Source: Halanaerobiaceae bacterium (lineage in GTDB: Bacteria; Bacillota; Halanaerobiia; Halanaerobiales; Halarsenatibacteraceae). From it: a stretch of DNA of 41,214 nt. The translations under genes and the position numbers were made by a program. The stretch lies in the NCBI GenBank assembly GCA_007134885.1, contig SLJX01000106.1:1-41214 (forward strand), read 5' to 3'. A model generated the notes under the pieces. It searched no databases. It was not told where the DNA came from and saw only the letters and a program-made list of their open reading frames with translations. This document shows positions 1-9,516 of the stretch, one piece after another (within the stretch, counting starts at the first letter, position 1; each line of letters starts with the position of its first letter).

Positions 1-381
1 ACCTCGGTGGCCATGGCTGAGATCGGTAAGATGGATGGCTTGTAGGTAGGTACCGGCGATCCCTTCGCCACAGTTTCTACCCACGGATTGTCGACTGCCA
101 TGGGCGGAATGCGCACTGCCGGAGACCTGGTAATGCGAATGCAGATGGCAAAAGCAATGCGTCTGGGAGAAGCTAAAGAGTATGTTGCTGATAAACTTGG
201 AATTGCAGTGGAAGATCTATCTGATAATATTAAAATGGACAAAATTAGACGCAAACTGGGACTGGGCCGGATCAGACCTTCAGTTCAGGAAGCAGTTAAT
301 CTTCAGGCCAAGGCCAATATAGCTGAACTTCTGGATATCAAAATTAATTCAGTGGAAAAATATGGCCTGTCCCGGAACTAA
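1..381 (+). CDS. mtbB: Dimethylamine:corrinoid methyltransferase, C-terminal part, with in-frame UAG (pyrrolysine) at 43-45; 5' end outside window
   Basis: Frame 1 reads TSVAMAEIGKMDGL-(TAG)-VGTGDPFATVSTHGLSTAMGGMRTAGDLVMRMQMAKAMRLGEAKEYVADKLG...INSVEKYGLSRN, then TAA at 379-381. MtbB-like sequence lies on both sides of the TAG. The 111 codons after TAG match the recalled spacing in MtbB (Pyl356 of about 467 aa). Confidence 0.88.
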
Positions 382-507
382 TCCTGCCGGGAGATTACTG
401 TTTACCGGGAGAATAAAATTCATGTCATGCAGTATAATATTTAATATTTGTTTTGTAAAAAATTGCAATAAAAAGAAATAAATAAGCTTCTTTCTGAAAA
501 TGAAAAT

Positions 508-565
508 ACCCCGCCTTTTTACCGGGATGCTGTAATACCTGGCCCAGCAGAGGCGGGGTTTTTTC
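508..565 (+). terminator. Rho-independent terminator after mtbB
   Basis: Inverted repeat ACCCCGCCT (508-516) / AGGCGGGGT (551-559) followed by a T-run. Confidence 0.7.
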
Positions 566-618
566 TTGATTTCTTGATTTTTGATTTAAAGGATTTTTAG
601 TTTAATGTAATAGCAATT

Positions 619-2169
619 TTAGTTATTCATATGTTTGGAAGCATCCACCCTTTCACCTCTGGCATGGAGGAAATAAAGGGCGGCAGTTAAAATAGCAATA
701 CTGATTATTAATGGCAGAATTGCTGCATCCATTACTGCAGCCAGGATATAGCCGATGGCTGAAACAATGGCTGCCAGAATAGCGTAGGGCAGCTGGGTAT
801 TAACATGATCTATGTGATTGCAGGCCGCACCTGTTGAAGACAGCACCGTAGTATCAGAGATTGGTGAGGAGTGGTCGCCAAAGATTGAGCCTCCCAGCAC
901 TGCGGCAATACACATAGCAGGATTGATACCCAGAGTTACTGCCAGCGGCACCCCGATGGGCATCATAATGGCAAAGGTTCCCCAGGAGGTACCGGTGGCA
1001 AAGGCCATGAAGGCTGAAACCAGGAAAATAGCCACCGGGATGCTCCAGAGAGGCAGAGTTTCACTGACGATGCCAGAAACATATTCACCAGTTCCCAGCA
1101 TTCCGGCTACATCGCCGATTGACCAGGCCAGCAGCAGAATAGTTAAAGCTGGAACCATTGCTTTAATGCCCTGAATGAAGGCTTCCATGGCTTCGGAGAT
1201 TGAGAGAACCTTTCGGCTGGTATACCAGATAATTCCAACCAGGTTGCCAAGCAGGGTAGCATAAAGCAGGGCTGTGGCTACATCAGAGTCGCCAATGGCA
1301 TCTCTGAAGCTTATACCGTTGTCAAAATACCCGCCGGTGTAGAGCATGGCAATAATAGTAACAGCAATCAGGGTGATTATTGGCAGCAGCAGATCGGATA
1401 CCCTGCCTCTTTCTGAGATGGATAGGTCGGTTATATCCTGCCCGGGTATCTCTTCTTTGGACTCCTCGGCAAAGAGTTCTCCCTTTTCCAGAGCCCTCTT
1501 TTCAGCGCTGGCCATGGGTCCAAATTCCAGATTGGTGACTGCCACTACAAAAACCATGATAATAGCCAGCAAAGCATAGAAATTATAAGGAATGGTTTCC
1601 AGGAACATTTCAAAGGGGGCTATTTCTACTTCCAGCCTTTCAAATTCGGCTACATAGAGGGACATGGCATAGGCAATCCAGGAGGAAAGGGGAACAATAA
1701 TTGCTACCGGTGCTGCTGTGGAGTCAACAATATAGGCCAGCTTCTCCCGCGAAACTTTAAACTTATCGGTTATATTCCGCATCACAGATCCAACAGTCAG
1801 AGTATTAAAATAATCATCGAAGAAAATAATTAAACCCAGCACCCAGGTTGAAACCTGAGCCTGCTTGCGGGATTTAATCTTGCTGGCTGCCCAGTCTCCA
1901 AAGGCCTTAGAGCCGCCTGAACTGTACATGATCCCTACCATGCTTCCCAAAAGACAGGTGAAGATCAGCACTCTGGCATTCCAGTCATCGCTGAGATTGG
2001 CTGTTAGCACCTCTCCCAGTTCAATCAGAGTACCTCCCAGGCTCCCGGTGTAAAATGCCAGTCCGGCTACTATCCCGAGAAATAACGACATGACAACCCG
2101 TTTTGAGATGATCGCCAGGACAATAGCCAGCAGAGGTGGTATTATTGATATAATACCAAAATGATCCAT
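619..2169 (-). CDS. NhaC-family Na+/H+ (or organic acid) antiporter
   Basis: 516 aa multi-TM protein with NhaC-type motifs (IIFFDDYFNTLTVGSVMRNITDKFKVSREKLAYIVDSTAAPVAIIVPLSSW; GTSWGTFAIMMPIGVPLA; GDHSSPISDTTVLSSTGA). Confidence 0.9.
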   Translation of the reverse strand: MDHFGIISIIPPLLAIVLAIISKRVVMSLFLGIVAGLAFYTGSLGGTLIELGEVLTANLSDDWNARVLIFTCLLGSMVGIMYSSGGSKAFGDWAASKIKSRKQAQVSTWVLGLIIFFDDYFNTLTVGSVMRNITDKFKVSREKLAYIVDSTAAPVAIIVPLSSWIAYAMSLYVAEFERLEVEIAPFEMFLETIPYNFYALLAIIMVFVVAVTNLEFGPMASAEKRALEKGELFAEESKEEIPGQDITDLSISERGRVSDLLLPIITLIAVTIIAMLYTGGYFDNGISFRDAIGDSDVATALLYATLLGNLVGIIWYTSRKVLSISEAMEAFIQGIKAMVPALTILLLAWSIGDVAGMLGTGEYVSGIVSETLPLWSIPVAIFLVSAFMAFATGTSWGTFAIMMPIGVPLAVTLGINPAMCIAAVLGGSIFGDHSSPISDTTVLSSTGAACNHIDHVNTQLPYAILAAIVSAIGYILAAVMDAAILPLIISIAILTAALYFLHARGERVDASKHMNN

Positions 2170-2418
2170 CTTTTCTCACTCCTCGTTAATAAATTTGTTT
2201 AAATTTTACTCACAGTTATAATTATCGATATATTATATTTTTCCTTCATTTCACCTGTGTTTAAGCAAATTTTACAACCATTTAAATATTTCTAATTAAA
2301 TGGCACAAAAATATAAGTTAGCTGTCAGATAACATTCTGGGCCTTTGAATGTACTATTTTGCACATGGAATTATTGTCATACCGGGAATGAGAGTTTATT
2401 ACTCGGGAAATATAATTC

Positions 2419-2447
2419 TTGAAATATATCGTTTTTTGTAATATAAT
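2419..2447 (+). promoter_or_regulatory. Sigma70-type promoter for the ABC transporter operon
   Basis: TTGAAA (2419-2424), 17-bp spacer, TATAAT (2442-2447), about 50 bp upstream of the substrate-binding protein start. Confidence 0.65.
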
Positions 2448-2498
2448 TTAAATTGACGAGTTAACATAGCACTAAACTAAAAAACGGAGGGTGAGAAG

Positions 2499-4100
2499 AT
2501 GAGCAGAAAAATACTGATCTTATTGATCTTGCCGATGCTGGTGCTGGGTTTAAGCCTGACTGCTGGTGCTGAGCCGCTGCCAGAATTTGAGTTGATGACA
2601 ACCACCGAAGGTTATGACCCTATCAGGTATGAGGCTGCTTTTTTAATCGAGGAGAATTTTGCTGAACTGGGAATCCAAGTTGATGTTCAGCCGACTGAAT
2701 TCAGTACTTTAATTGATAATTTTTATAACGAGCAGGATTTTGATGTAGCAATAGTCGGTTGGTCCGGACGGGTAGAGCGTCTTGATCCCCAGCATTTCCT
2801 GGGAACCCTGCATTCCGGTCAGACCGACCCCGGCGGTAATAACCCGGGTGGTTATGCAAATGAACGGGTAGATGAATTATTTGCCCAGCAGGAAGTAGAA
2901 TTTGATATGGAACGGCGTCAGGAAATGGTATATGAGATTCAGGAAATTTCGGTTTCCGAACAGCCGGTCAATGTGCTCTTTTACCGGGATGAGGTCCTGG
3001 CCTTTAACCGCAATAAATTTGAAGGTTTCCAGCCCATGGCCGGAGAGGGAATTTATACCGAATGGCTGCCCTTTGATGTTACCCCTCTGACCGATGATAG
3101 AATGGTTACCATCGGAACCAGCCAGGAACCTGATAATATTAATCCACTGGATTCCACCACTGTTTGGGGCTGGAAATTCATGAGGCTTTATTATGATAAG
3201 CTGGTGCGCCTGACTCCCGATGTGGAGCCCGAGCCCTGGGCAGCAGAGTCCTTTGAGGCCATTGATGAGGATACCATTGAAGTAGTTCTCAGAGAAGGAA
3301 TGTATTTCCACGATGGTGAGCCTGTAACCGTAGAAGACGTAAAGTTTTCCTATGATTATTATATGGATCAGGATTTTGCCTATTTCCGCCCCTTCTATCA
3401 GCCTCTGGATTATGTAGAAATTGTAGATGACAGTACCTTACATTTTCATCTCGAAGTACCGGTATCCAACTTTATTACCGTGACAATGAGTCAGATTCCG
3501 ATTCTGCCCGAGCATCTCTGGGCTGATATTGAAGTTGCACAGGATCTGGCCCCTGATGAAATTCCGACAGTTGGCAGCGGCCCCATGAAATTTGAGACCT
3601 TTGATTCAGGTGAATATAAGAGCCTGTCAACTTTTGAAGATCACTTCGCTGCTGACGATATAGATATTGATGGAATTGACTATATCATCTATGCCGATGC
3701 CGAGGGAGTATTTACCGGTTTGATCACTGAAGAGGTCGACATGAATGCCTGGAGGCTGGAGCCCGGGCATATCGAACCGGCAGAGGCAGAAGACCATCTG
3801 GAAGTTGTCAGTGTGCCCGACCACGGTTATTACCACATGACCTATAATTTAAGAATTGAGCCCTTTGACGATGTCAATTTCCGCAGGGCGATTGCTCACG
3901 CCATCCCCAAGGATACCTTTGTTGATGTTCTGCTTGATGGTCTGGGAGAGCCGGGAACTTCGGTTATTTCTCCTGCCAATCCCTTCTGGCACAACCCTGA
4001 TGTAGAAAGATTTGAATATGATCTTGATAGGGCCCGGGAACTTCTGGAAGAAGCAGGATATTACATTGAAGACGGCGTCCTGCATTTTCCTGAAAATTAA
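2499..4100 (+). CDS. ABC transporter substrate-binding protein, SBP_bac_5 (peptide/nickel) family, apparently circularly permuted
   Basis: Signal peptide MSRKILILLILPMLVLGLSLTAGA, then canonical C-lobe sequence (aa ~28-190: IEENFAELGIQVDVQP...DVAIVGWSGRVERLDPQHFL...YANERVDELFAQQ...AFNRNKFEGF), then canonical N-terminal sequence (aa ~200-533: VTIGTSQEPDNINPLD...LREGMYFHDGEPVTVEDVKFSYDYY...FRRAIAHAI...YDLDRARELLEEAGYYIEDGVLHFPEN). Confidence 0.88.
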   Translation: MSRKILILLILPMLVLGLSLTAGAEPLPEFELMTTTEGYDPIRYEAAFLIEENFAELGIQVDVQPTEFSTLIDNFYNEQDFDVAIVGWSGRVERLDPQHFLGTLHSGQTDPGGNNPGGYANERVDELFAQQEVEFDMERRQEMVYEIQEISVSEQPVNVLFYRDEVLAFNRNKFEGFQPMAGEGIYTEWLPFDVTPLTDDRMVTIGTSQEPDNINPLDSTTVWGWKFMRLYYDKLVRLTPDVEPEPWAAESFEAIDEDTIEVVLREGMYFHDGEPVTVEDVKFSYDYYMDQDFAYFRPFYQPLDYVEIVDDSTLHFHLEVPVSNFITVTMSQIPILPEHLWADIEVAQDLAPDEIPTVGSGPMKFETFDSGEYKSLSTFEDHFAADDIDIDGIDYIIYADAEGVFTGLITEEVDMNAWRLEPGHIEPAEAEDHLEVVSVPDHGYYHMTYNLRIEPFDDVNFRRAIAHAIPKDTFVDVLLDGLGEPGTSVISPANPFWHNPDVERFEYDLDRARELLEEAGYYIEDGVLHFPEN

Positions 4101-4185
4101 GGAGTCGCGGATTCCCCTGAACTGTTTTAATGCAGTCGAGCTGTTTAACCGCAGCTTAAAAATATGCTGTTAATTTAAGCAGGAG

Positions 4186-4216
4186 AAAATGGGGGGATAA
4201 TTTCCCCCCATTTTTT
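4186..4216 (+). terminator. Intra-operon hairpin/terminator between SBP and permease genes
   Basis: AAAATGGGGGG-ATAATTT-CCCCCCATTTTTT. Confidence 0.75.
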
Positions 4217-4260
4217 CAATGCTATTTTTTATTATTAATTTGATTGCTGAGGTGAACTAG

Positions 4261-5250
4261 ATGGGCAAAGGTAAATTTATAACACGGCGTATTTTGCAGA
4301 TGCTTTTATCTTATTTTATTATACTAACCATGCTGTTTTTTGTTTTTAGACTGGCCCTTCCTGATCCAACTGCAGCCCTGGTTATGGAGGGTTTATCAGC
4401 TGAGGAACAGGCAATGGTAAGAGCCCGTTTCGGTCTTGATCAGCCTCTGTTGGGCCAATATTTTACCTATCTGACTAATTTTGTTCAGGGTGAACTGGGA
4501 CTTTCTTTCCATTACAGGGCCCCGGTTTTTCCCATCATACTGGATCGACTTTATAATACCCTGGCTTTAATGATACCTGCTATTATTGTATCCTATCTGC
4601 TGGGTCCTCTGTTGGGTGTTTTTCTTTCCTGGAAGAGAGGCAGCAGATCAGAATTTGCCGGTATTATAGGAGGGCTGGTGCTGCGTTCTGCCCCTCTTTT
4701 CTGGACCGGAATGATTTTTATTATGGTCTTTGGTATCTGGTTCAATATTTTTCCCACCAGCGGCATGAGAACCCTGCCCTATGAAGCAGCTTACTTTTTT
4801 GATAAAATTTTTACTCTAGATTATCTCTGGCATTTATTCCTTCCTATGATGACCATTGCCATCTATTACCTGGGACTTCCCATGCTGATAATGAGAAATA
4901 CCATGCTGGAAGTTATGGGAGAAGATTTTATTGAACTCTGTCAGGCCAAGGGGTTAAGTGAGCGCCGAATTATGTATCACCATGTGGCCCGCAACGCCCT
5001 GCTGCCGGTGGTAACCCAGGCAGCAATTACCATTGGTCTGGCGGTTGGAGGTCAGGTTGTGGTTGAAGTGGTCTTTTCCTGGCCGGGCCTGGGCCGAGAA
5101 ATTGTGCAGGCCGTAAGGACCAGTGATTTTCCCATGGCTCAGGGTTCTTTTATGATGATGTCGGGACTGGTTCTGATCATGAACTTCCTGGCTGATGTAA
5201 TCTACAGCTATCTCGATCCCCGGGTAGTTTATAAGGGGGGTAAAGAATAA
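4261..5250 (+). CDS. ABC transporter permease, DppB/OppB family
   Basis: 329 aa; RARFGLDQPLLGQYFTYLTNFVQGELGLSF and CQAKGLSERRIMYHHVARNALLPVVTQ (EAA loop) are typical of the family. Confidence 0.93.
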   Translation: MGKGKFITRRILQMLLSYFIILTMLFFVFRLALPDPTAALVMEGLSAEEQAMVRARFGLDQPLLGQYFTYLTNFVQGELGLSFHYRAPVFPIILDRLYNTLALMIPAIIVSYLLGPLLGVFLSWKRGSRSEFAGIIGGLVLRSAPLFWTGMIFIMVFGIWFNIFPTSGMRTLPYEAAYFFDKIFTLDYLWHLFLPMMTIAIYYLGLPMLIMRNTMLEVMGEDFIELCQAKGLSERRIMYHHVARNALLPVVTQAAITIGLAVGGQVVVEVVFSWPGLGREIVQAVRTSDFPMAQGSFMMMSGLVLIMNFLADVIYSYLDPRVVYKGGKE

Positions 5251-5251
5251 G

Positions 5252-7060
5252 ATGAATAATAAAAACGCCAGCCCTAAAAAGGGACTGAGAGAAAGATTAA
5301 AATATTTAAAACCTTTTTTGAATACAATCTTGGAACCGGTAAAAATCATCTTTAAGGATCCCCTGGGTATAGCTGGAGCTATTATTTTTTCAATTATTGT
5401 GCTAATAGCTATATTTGCTCCCCTGCTGGCAACCCATAATCCGGCTGAGATGAATGAAAGAATCGAGGGCAGTTTACTTGCCTTTTCTCCCGGCGGTCAA
5501 TGGCAGGATTATGAGATTATTGGCGATAAACCCATAAATGATCTGGTAATTAGAGGCCAGCAGATGATAGCAGCAGCAGAAAGTGGTTCTATCATGATGC
5601 TGCAAGAAGATGGCAGCTGGCAGGAGGTAAAAATTGATGCTGGAATAGATTTCTTTGCTGCTACAGTTGCAGAAGATATGATTCTGGCAGCTGGGGAGCA
5701 GGGGAGAATATACAGTTATCAGAATGGCAGCTGGCAGGAAAATCATCTGGAGCAGGAAATTGATATCTATGGCCTGACTGTTTCTCCCGGAGGTACTATT
5801 TATGCAGTGGGAGAAGAGGGTTCAGTTTTTAGCTGGCAGGAAGAAAGCTGGCAGCAGCTGAACACAGGATCCAGCCGTACACTTAAAGATATAAATTTTG
5901 TTGCTGCAGATGATGCTATAGTAATTGGAGAACGTGGAACCATCATTCATTATCGGCAGGGAGAATTTCTCGCTCCTCAGTTTAGAAGCTTCACTGATGA
6001 AACCTTCAGAGATCTTAATGGCCTGCATTATTTCAGTGAAGAGCTGGCCTTTGCTGTAGGTGAAAGAGGAACAATAATGGGTTATGACGGTACCGAGTGG
6101 TTTGCCATGAGAAGTGACTCTTCCCGGGAACTTAGAGGGGTTACTATAATCAGTTCTGAGGAAGCCTATGCTGTTGGTTATCGAGGCACAATCCAGCAGT
6201 ATGATGGAGAAAGCTGGCAGACCCATGAGAGAATAACCCGCAGGGGTTATCGGGGAATAACAACTGCTGGAGAAACCGGCTATATTTATGGAGTAGATCC
6301 CTATGTAAATGAACTGGCTCCTCCCTCCAGGGAGCACTTCTTTGGGACAACCCACCTGGGGAGGGATATCTGGAGTCAGGTTATCTACGGTTCCCGCACT
6401 GCTCTGATGGTCGGCATTATTGCAGCCCTGATGGTTAACCTGCTCGGTTTTACCGTGGGACTTATCTCCGGTTATTATCGAGGAGGAGTCGATAGTTTTC
6501 TAATGCGGGTGGTGGATATTATGTACGGGATGCCGCTGGAACCTTTTGCCATTGTGCTGGTGCTGATCTTTGGTCCGGGACTCTGGATAATAATTCTGGC
6601 TATTGGTCTCTTAACCTGGAGAACCAATGCCCGGGTAATTCGTTCTCAGGTGCTTTCTCTGGTGGAAAGACCCTTTATTAAAGCTGCCCGGATAGCAGGA
6701 GCCAGTAATATTAGAATCATGCTGGTTCATATCGCTCCCAATGTTCTGCCCCTGGCCTTTCTGCAGCTGGCAGTGGCCATGGGTTATGCGATTACTGCTG
6801 AGGCAACCTTAAGCTTTTTAGGTCTAGGGCCTCCAAGGGTATACAGCTGGGGGACCATTCTTCATGCAGCCCGCCTTTCCGGGGCCTGGAGGACAGCCTG
6901 GTGGTGGATTATTCCCCCGGGAATTTTTATTTCGGCCACCGTGGTTTCGGTTTTCCTGGTTTCCCGTGCTCTGGAAGTTCTGACCAATCCCCGCCTGAGA
7001 GGAGGCAATGAGAGTGCTCCTGAACCTAAAGAATCTCAAGACGTATTACCGCATGAATAG
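5252..7060 (+). CDS. ABC transporter permease, DppC/OppC family, with a large beta-propeller-like insertion in the TM1-TM2 extracytoplasmic loop
   Basis: TM1 ([34 protein letters not shown]), about 280 aa of GxxGxIxxYxxxSWQ repeats, then normal DppC ([29 protein letters not shown]...[27 protein letters not shown]). Confidence 0.92.
   Translation: MNNKNASPKKGLRERLKYLKPFLNTILEPVKIIFKDPLGIAGAIIFSIIVLIAIFAPLLATHNPAEMNERIEGSLLAFSPGGQWQDYEIIGDKPINDLVIRGQQMIAAAESGSIMMLQEDGSWQEVKIDAGIDFFAATVAEDMILAAGEQGRIYSYQNGSWQENHLEQEIDIYGLTVSPGGTIYAVGEEGSVFSWQEESWQQLNTGSSRTLKDINFVAADDAIVIGERGTIIHYRQGEFLAPQFRSFTDETFRDLNGLHYFSEELAFAVGERGTIMGYDGTEWFAMRSDSSRELRGVTIISSEEAYAVGYRGTIQQYDGESWQTHERITRRGYRGITTAGETGYIYGVDPYVNELAPPSREHFFGTTHLGRDIWSQVIYGSRTALMVGIIAALMVNLLGFTVGLISGYYRGGVDSFLMRVVDIMYGMPLEPFAIVLVLIFGPGLWIIILAIGLLTWRTNARVIRSQVLSLVERPFIKAARIAGASNIRIMLVHIAPNVLPLAFLQLAVAMGYAITAEATLSFLGLGPPRVYSWGTILHAARLSGAWRTAWWWIIPPGIFISATVVSVFLVSRALEVLTNPRLRGGNESAPEPKESQDVLPHE
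5465..6310 (+). repeat. Protein-level repeat region: about seven blades of a YCF48/WD40-like propeller inserted in the permease
   Basis: Repeated units: [120 protein letters not shown], plus a half-blade at each end ([15 protein letters not shown] / GYIYGVDP). Confidence 0.8.
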
Positions 7061-9296
7061 CAAATCCATTAAAGCTGTGGATGGAGTGACCCTGAGCCTG
7101 GAACAGGGTGATAACCTGGGTCTGGTAGGAGAATCAGGCTGTGGCAAAACCACCCTGGCTAAATCCATTAACCGGATTTTACCTTCCAATGGAGGGATAG
7201 TCAGCGGTGAAATAAATTTTCAGGGTCGAAATCTGGTACAGCTTTCTGATAAAGAATTGAATCAACTGCGCTGGCAGGAAGTGGCAATGGTTACCCAGAG
7301 TGCTATGAATGCTTTAAATCCGGTATATTCAATTGGTGATCAGATGGTGGAAGCTTTCCAGACCCATATTGATATCAGCCGCAGGGAGGCTTTAGAACAG
7401 TCCGAGGAGCTTTTTTCTCTGGTGGGACTGGAGGCCAGCCGGCTGCAGGATTATCCTCACCAGTTATCCGGAGGCATGAAACAAAGGGTGGTAATAGCCA
7501 TGGCCATGGCCTTAAAACCTTCCTTAATTATAGCTGATGAGCCTACTACAGCCCTGGATGTGGTGGTGCAGGATGGGATTCTGCGGCAGTTTATTGACCT
7601 GCAGAAAAAGATTGATTCTTCCATTATTCTGGTTACCCATGATATATCTGTGGTGGCCGAGATCTGCCAGCGGGTGGCTGTCATGTATGCCGGCCATCTG
7701 ATGGAACAGGGTACCACCCGGGAGATATTTAAGGAGGCCTATCATCCCTATACCCTGGGCCTGATTAATGCCTTTCCTACCCTGGAGGCTGCTGCTGATG
7801 AACTGATTTCTATTCCTGGCTCCCCTCCTGATCTGGGAGCTGAACTTAAGGGTTGCCGCTTCCGAGAACGCTGCCCCTTCTCACGGGAGAAATGTAACAG
7901 ACTGCCTGAGAGGGTGGAAGTAGCTCCCGATCATTTTGTCCGCTGCCATTTTCCTGACAGGGTTGAAGAATTTCGGAAACGGGCCAGGCTGCCGAAAACC
8001 TGGTTTGGTGAAAGCTCCAGCGTGGTAAAGCAAAAGGAGGTTCAGAAGTCTAAGAACGATAAAGTTCTGGAAGTTGAATGGGTTCGAAAGGTTTTTCAGC
8101 TTTCCGACAGGGGGATAATTTTTCGGAAGAAACGAAATCTCAAGGCTGTTGACGGAGTCAGCTTTTCCATTAAAGATCGAGAAATCCTGGGACTGGCCGG
8201 CGAAAGCGGATCCGGCAAGAGCACCCTGGGAGAGCTGATAGCCCGACTGCAGAATATCACTGAGGGCAGAATTGCCTATCTCGGTCAGAACATTTCCGAA
8301 CTGGATAAAAGGCAGCTGAAAAAATTTCGCAGCAATCTGCAGATGATTTTTCAGGACCCATATGAAACTCTAAATCCCCGCTTTACAGTGCTGCAGACAA
8401 TTATGGAACCTCTGAAAATTCACGAAATTGGCTCCAATTTTTTTGAGCGGGTAGAAAGAGTCAAGCAGGCTCTGGACCGAGCTGAGCTCAGGCCCCCGGA
8501 GGACTTTTTTGACAGATTTCCCCATCAGCTTTCCGGGGGGCAGCGTCAGCGGGTAGCCCTGGCCCGGGCAATAGTGCTGGAACCTGATTTTATTGTGGCG
8601 GATGAGCCGGTTTCCATGCTGGATGTTTCTGTTCGGGCTGGAATTCTGAATCTGCTGAAGAATCTTAGAGATGAAATGGGGGCTTCAATACTTTATATTT
8701 CTCATGATCTGGCCACGATTCGTTATATCTGTGATCGTACTGCCATACTTTATCTCGGCAGGGTAATGGAGATTGGAGAAACTGAAGAAATTATTTCCAA
8801 TCCCTGCCACCCCTATACCAGGATGCTGCTGAAAGCAGTGCCGATTCCTGATCCCGACCGGGGACGAGAACGGGTCGATCCCCGGGGAGAAATCCCTGAT
8901 CCTATTGATCTGCCCAACGGCTGTCGTTTCCATCCCCGCTGTGAACTGGCCACCCCGGAATGCGGTTTCGAAGGCCGGGATGTGAAAAAAATAATCGTAA
9001 TGGAGCAGACCCGTCCGGATTATCTTAAGAGAAGTTCTGAGCTGGAAATAATCTCTGAGATAGAAGTTGAAGGACGCAATGTTTCTCTGAAAATAGAGGA
9101 AAGTTCTGGTAGTGAGAAAGAAGAAATGGAAAATAGACTCAAAGCTATTCTGAATGACTGGAACACCTCTCTTTTAAAGGCTACTGACGGCTGGCAGTGG
9201 CAGGATTCCCGCTTAAAAATAGAATTTCCGGAAAAGGCCGAACCTGAACTTAGACCGGGTCCGGAAGGCCAGCAGGTAGCCTGTGTTTTATATTAA
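7008..9296 (+). CDS. Fused peptide/nickel ABC transporter ATPase (DppD-DppF in one chain)
   Basis: Two Walker A motifs ([18 protein letters not shown]), two ABC signatures ([18 protein letters not shown]) and two oligopeptide-type C-terminal Cys motifs ([30 protein letters not shown]). GTG at 7014 is an alternative start with better spacing from GGAGG. Confidence 0.93.
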   Translation: MRVLLNLKNLKTYYRMNSKSIKAVDGVTLSLEQGDNLGLVGESGCGKTTLAKSINRILPSNGGIVSGEINFQGRNLVQLSDKELNQLRWQEVAMVTQSAMNALNPVYSIGDQMVEAFQTHIDISRREALEQSEELFSLVGLEASRLQDYPHQLSGGMKQRVVIAMAMALKPSLIIADEPTTALDVVVQDGILRQFIDLQKKIDSSIILVTHDISVVAEICQRVAVMYAGHLMEQGTTREIFKEAYHPYTLGLINAFPTLEAAADELISIPGSPPDLGAELKGCRFRERCPFSREKCNRLPERVEVAPDHFVRCHFPDRVEEFRKRARLPKTWFGESSSVVKQKEVQKSKNDKVLEVEWVRKVFQLSDRGIIFRKKRNLKAVDGVSFSIKDREILGLAGESGSGKSTLGELIARLQNITEGRIAYLGQNISELDKRQLKKFRSNLQMIFQDPYETLNPRFTVLQTIMEPLKIHEIGSNFFERVERVKQALDRAELRPPEDFFDRFPHQLSGGQRQRVALARAIVLEPDFIVADEPVSMLDVSVRAGILNLLKNLRDEMGASILYISHDLATIRYICDRTAILYLGRVMEIGETEEIISNPCHPYTRMLLKAVPIPDPDRGRERVDPRGEIPDPIDLPNGCRFHPRCELATPECGFEGRDVKKIIVMEQTRPDYLKRSSELEIISEIEVEGRNVSLKIEESSGSEKEEMENRLKAILNDWNTSLLKATDGWQWQDSRLKIEFPEKAEPELRPGPEGQQVACVLY

Positions 9297-9371
9297 GTTA
9301 AGCCTGGATTAAATCGAGATATTTATGTTTAAAATATCAAACAATATCAAGAGATCTTTAAATTTAATCCG

Positions 9372-9402
9372 CCGGACAGCTTTATCAGCTGTCCGGTTTT
9401 TT
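9372..9402 (+). terminator. Rho-independent terminator ending the ABC operon
   Basis: CCGGACAGCT-TTATC-AGCTGTCCGG followed by TTTTTT. Confidence 0.85.
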
Positions 9403-9516
9403 ATCTGTGGTTGTAATTGTTCTTTGCTTGAGTTAGAATATATAATGTAAGCTGAAATAACGGAAAAGAAAAATTATCTGGCTGAGATAATCAAATTTAA
9501 AGAGGTGAGGTAAGCT

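Noticed and set aside
43-45. TAG at the start of the window taken as a normal stop or pseudogene marker
   Set aside because: MtbB-like sequence continues uninterrupted for 111 codons and the position matches the known Pyl site of the family.
818-1174. Plus-strand ORFs over the NhaC-like gene (also 1346-1579, 1865-2053)
   Set aside because: Shadow ORFs with no family resemblance; the minus-strand antiporter explains the region.
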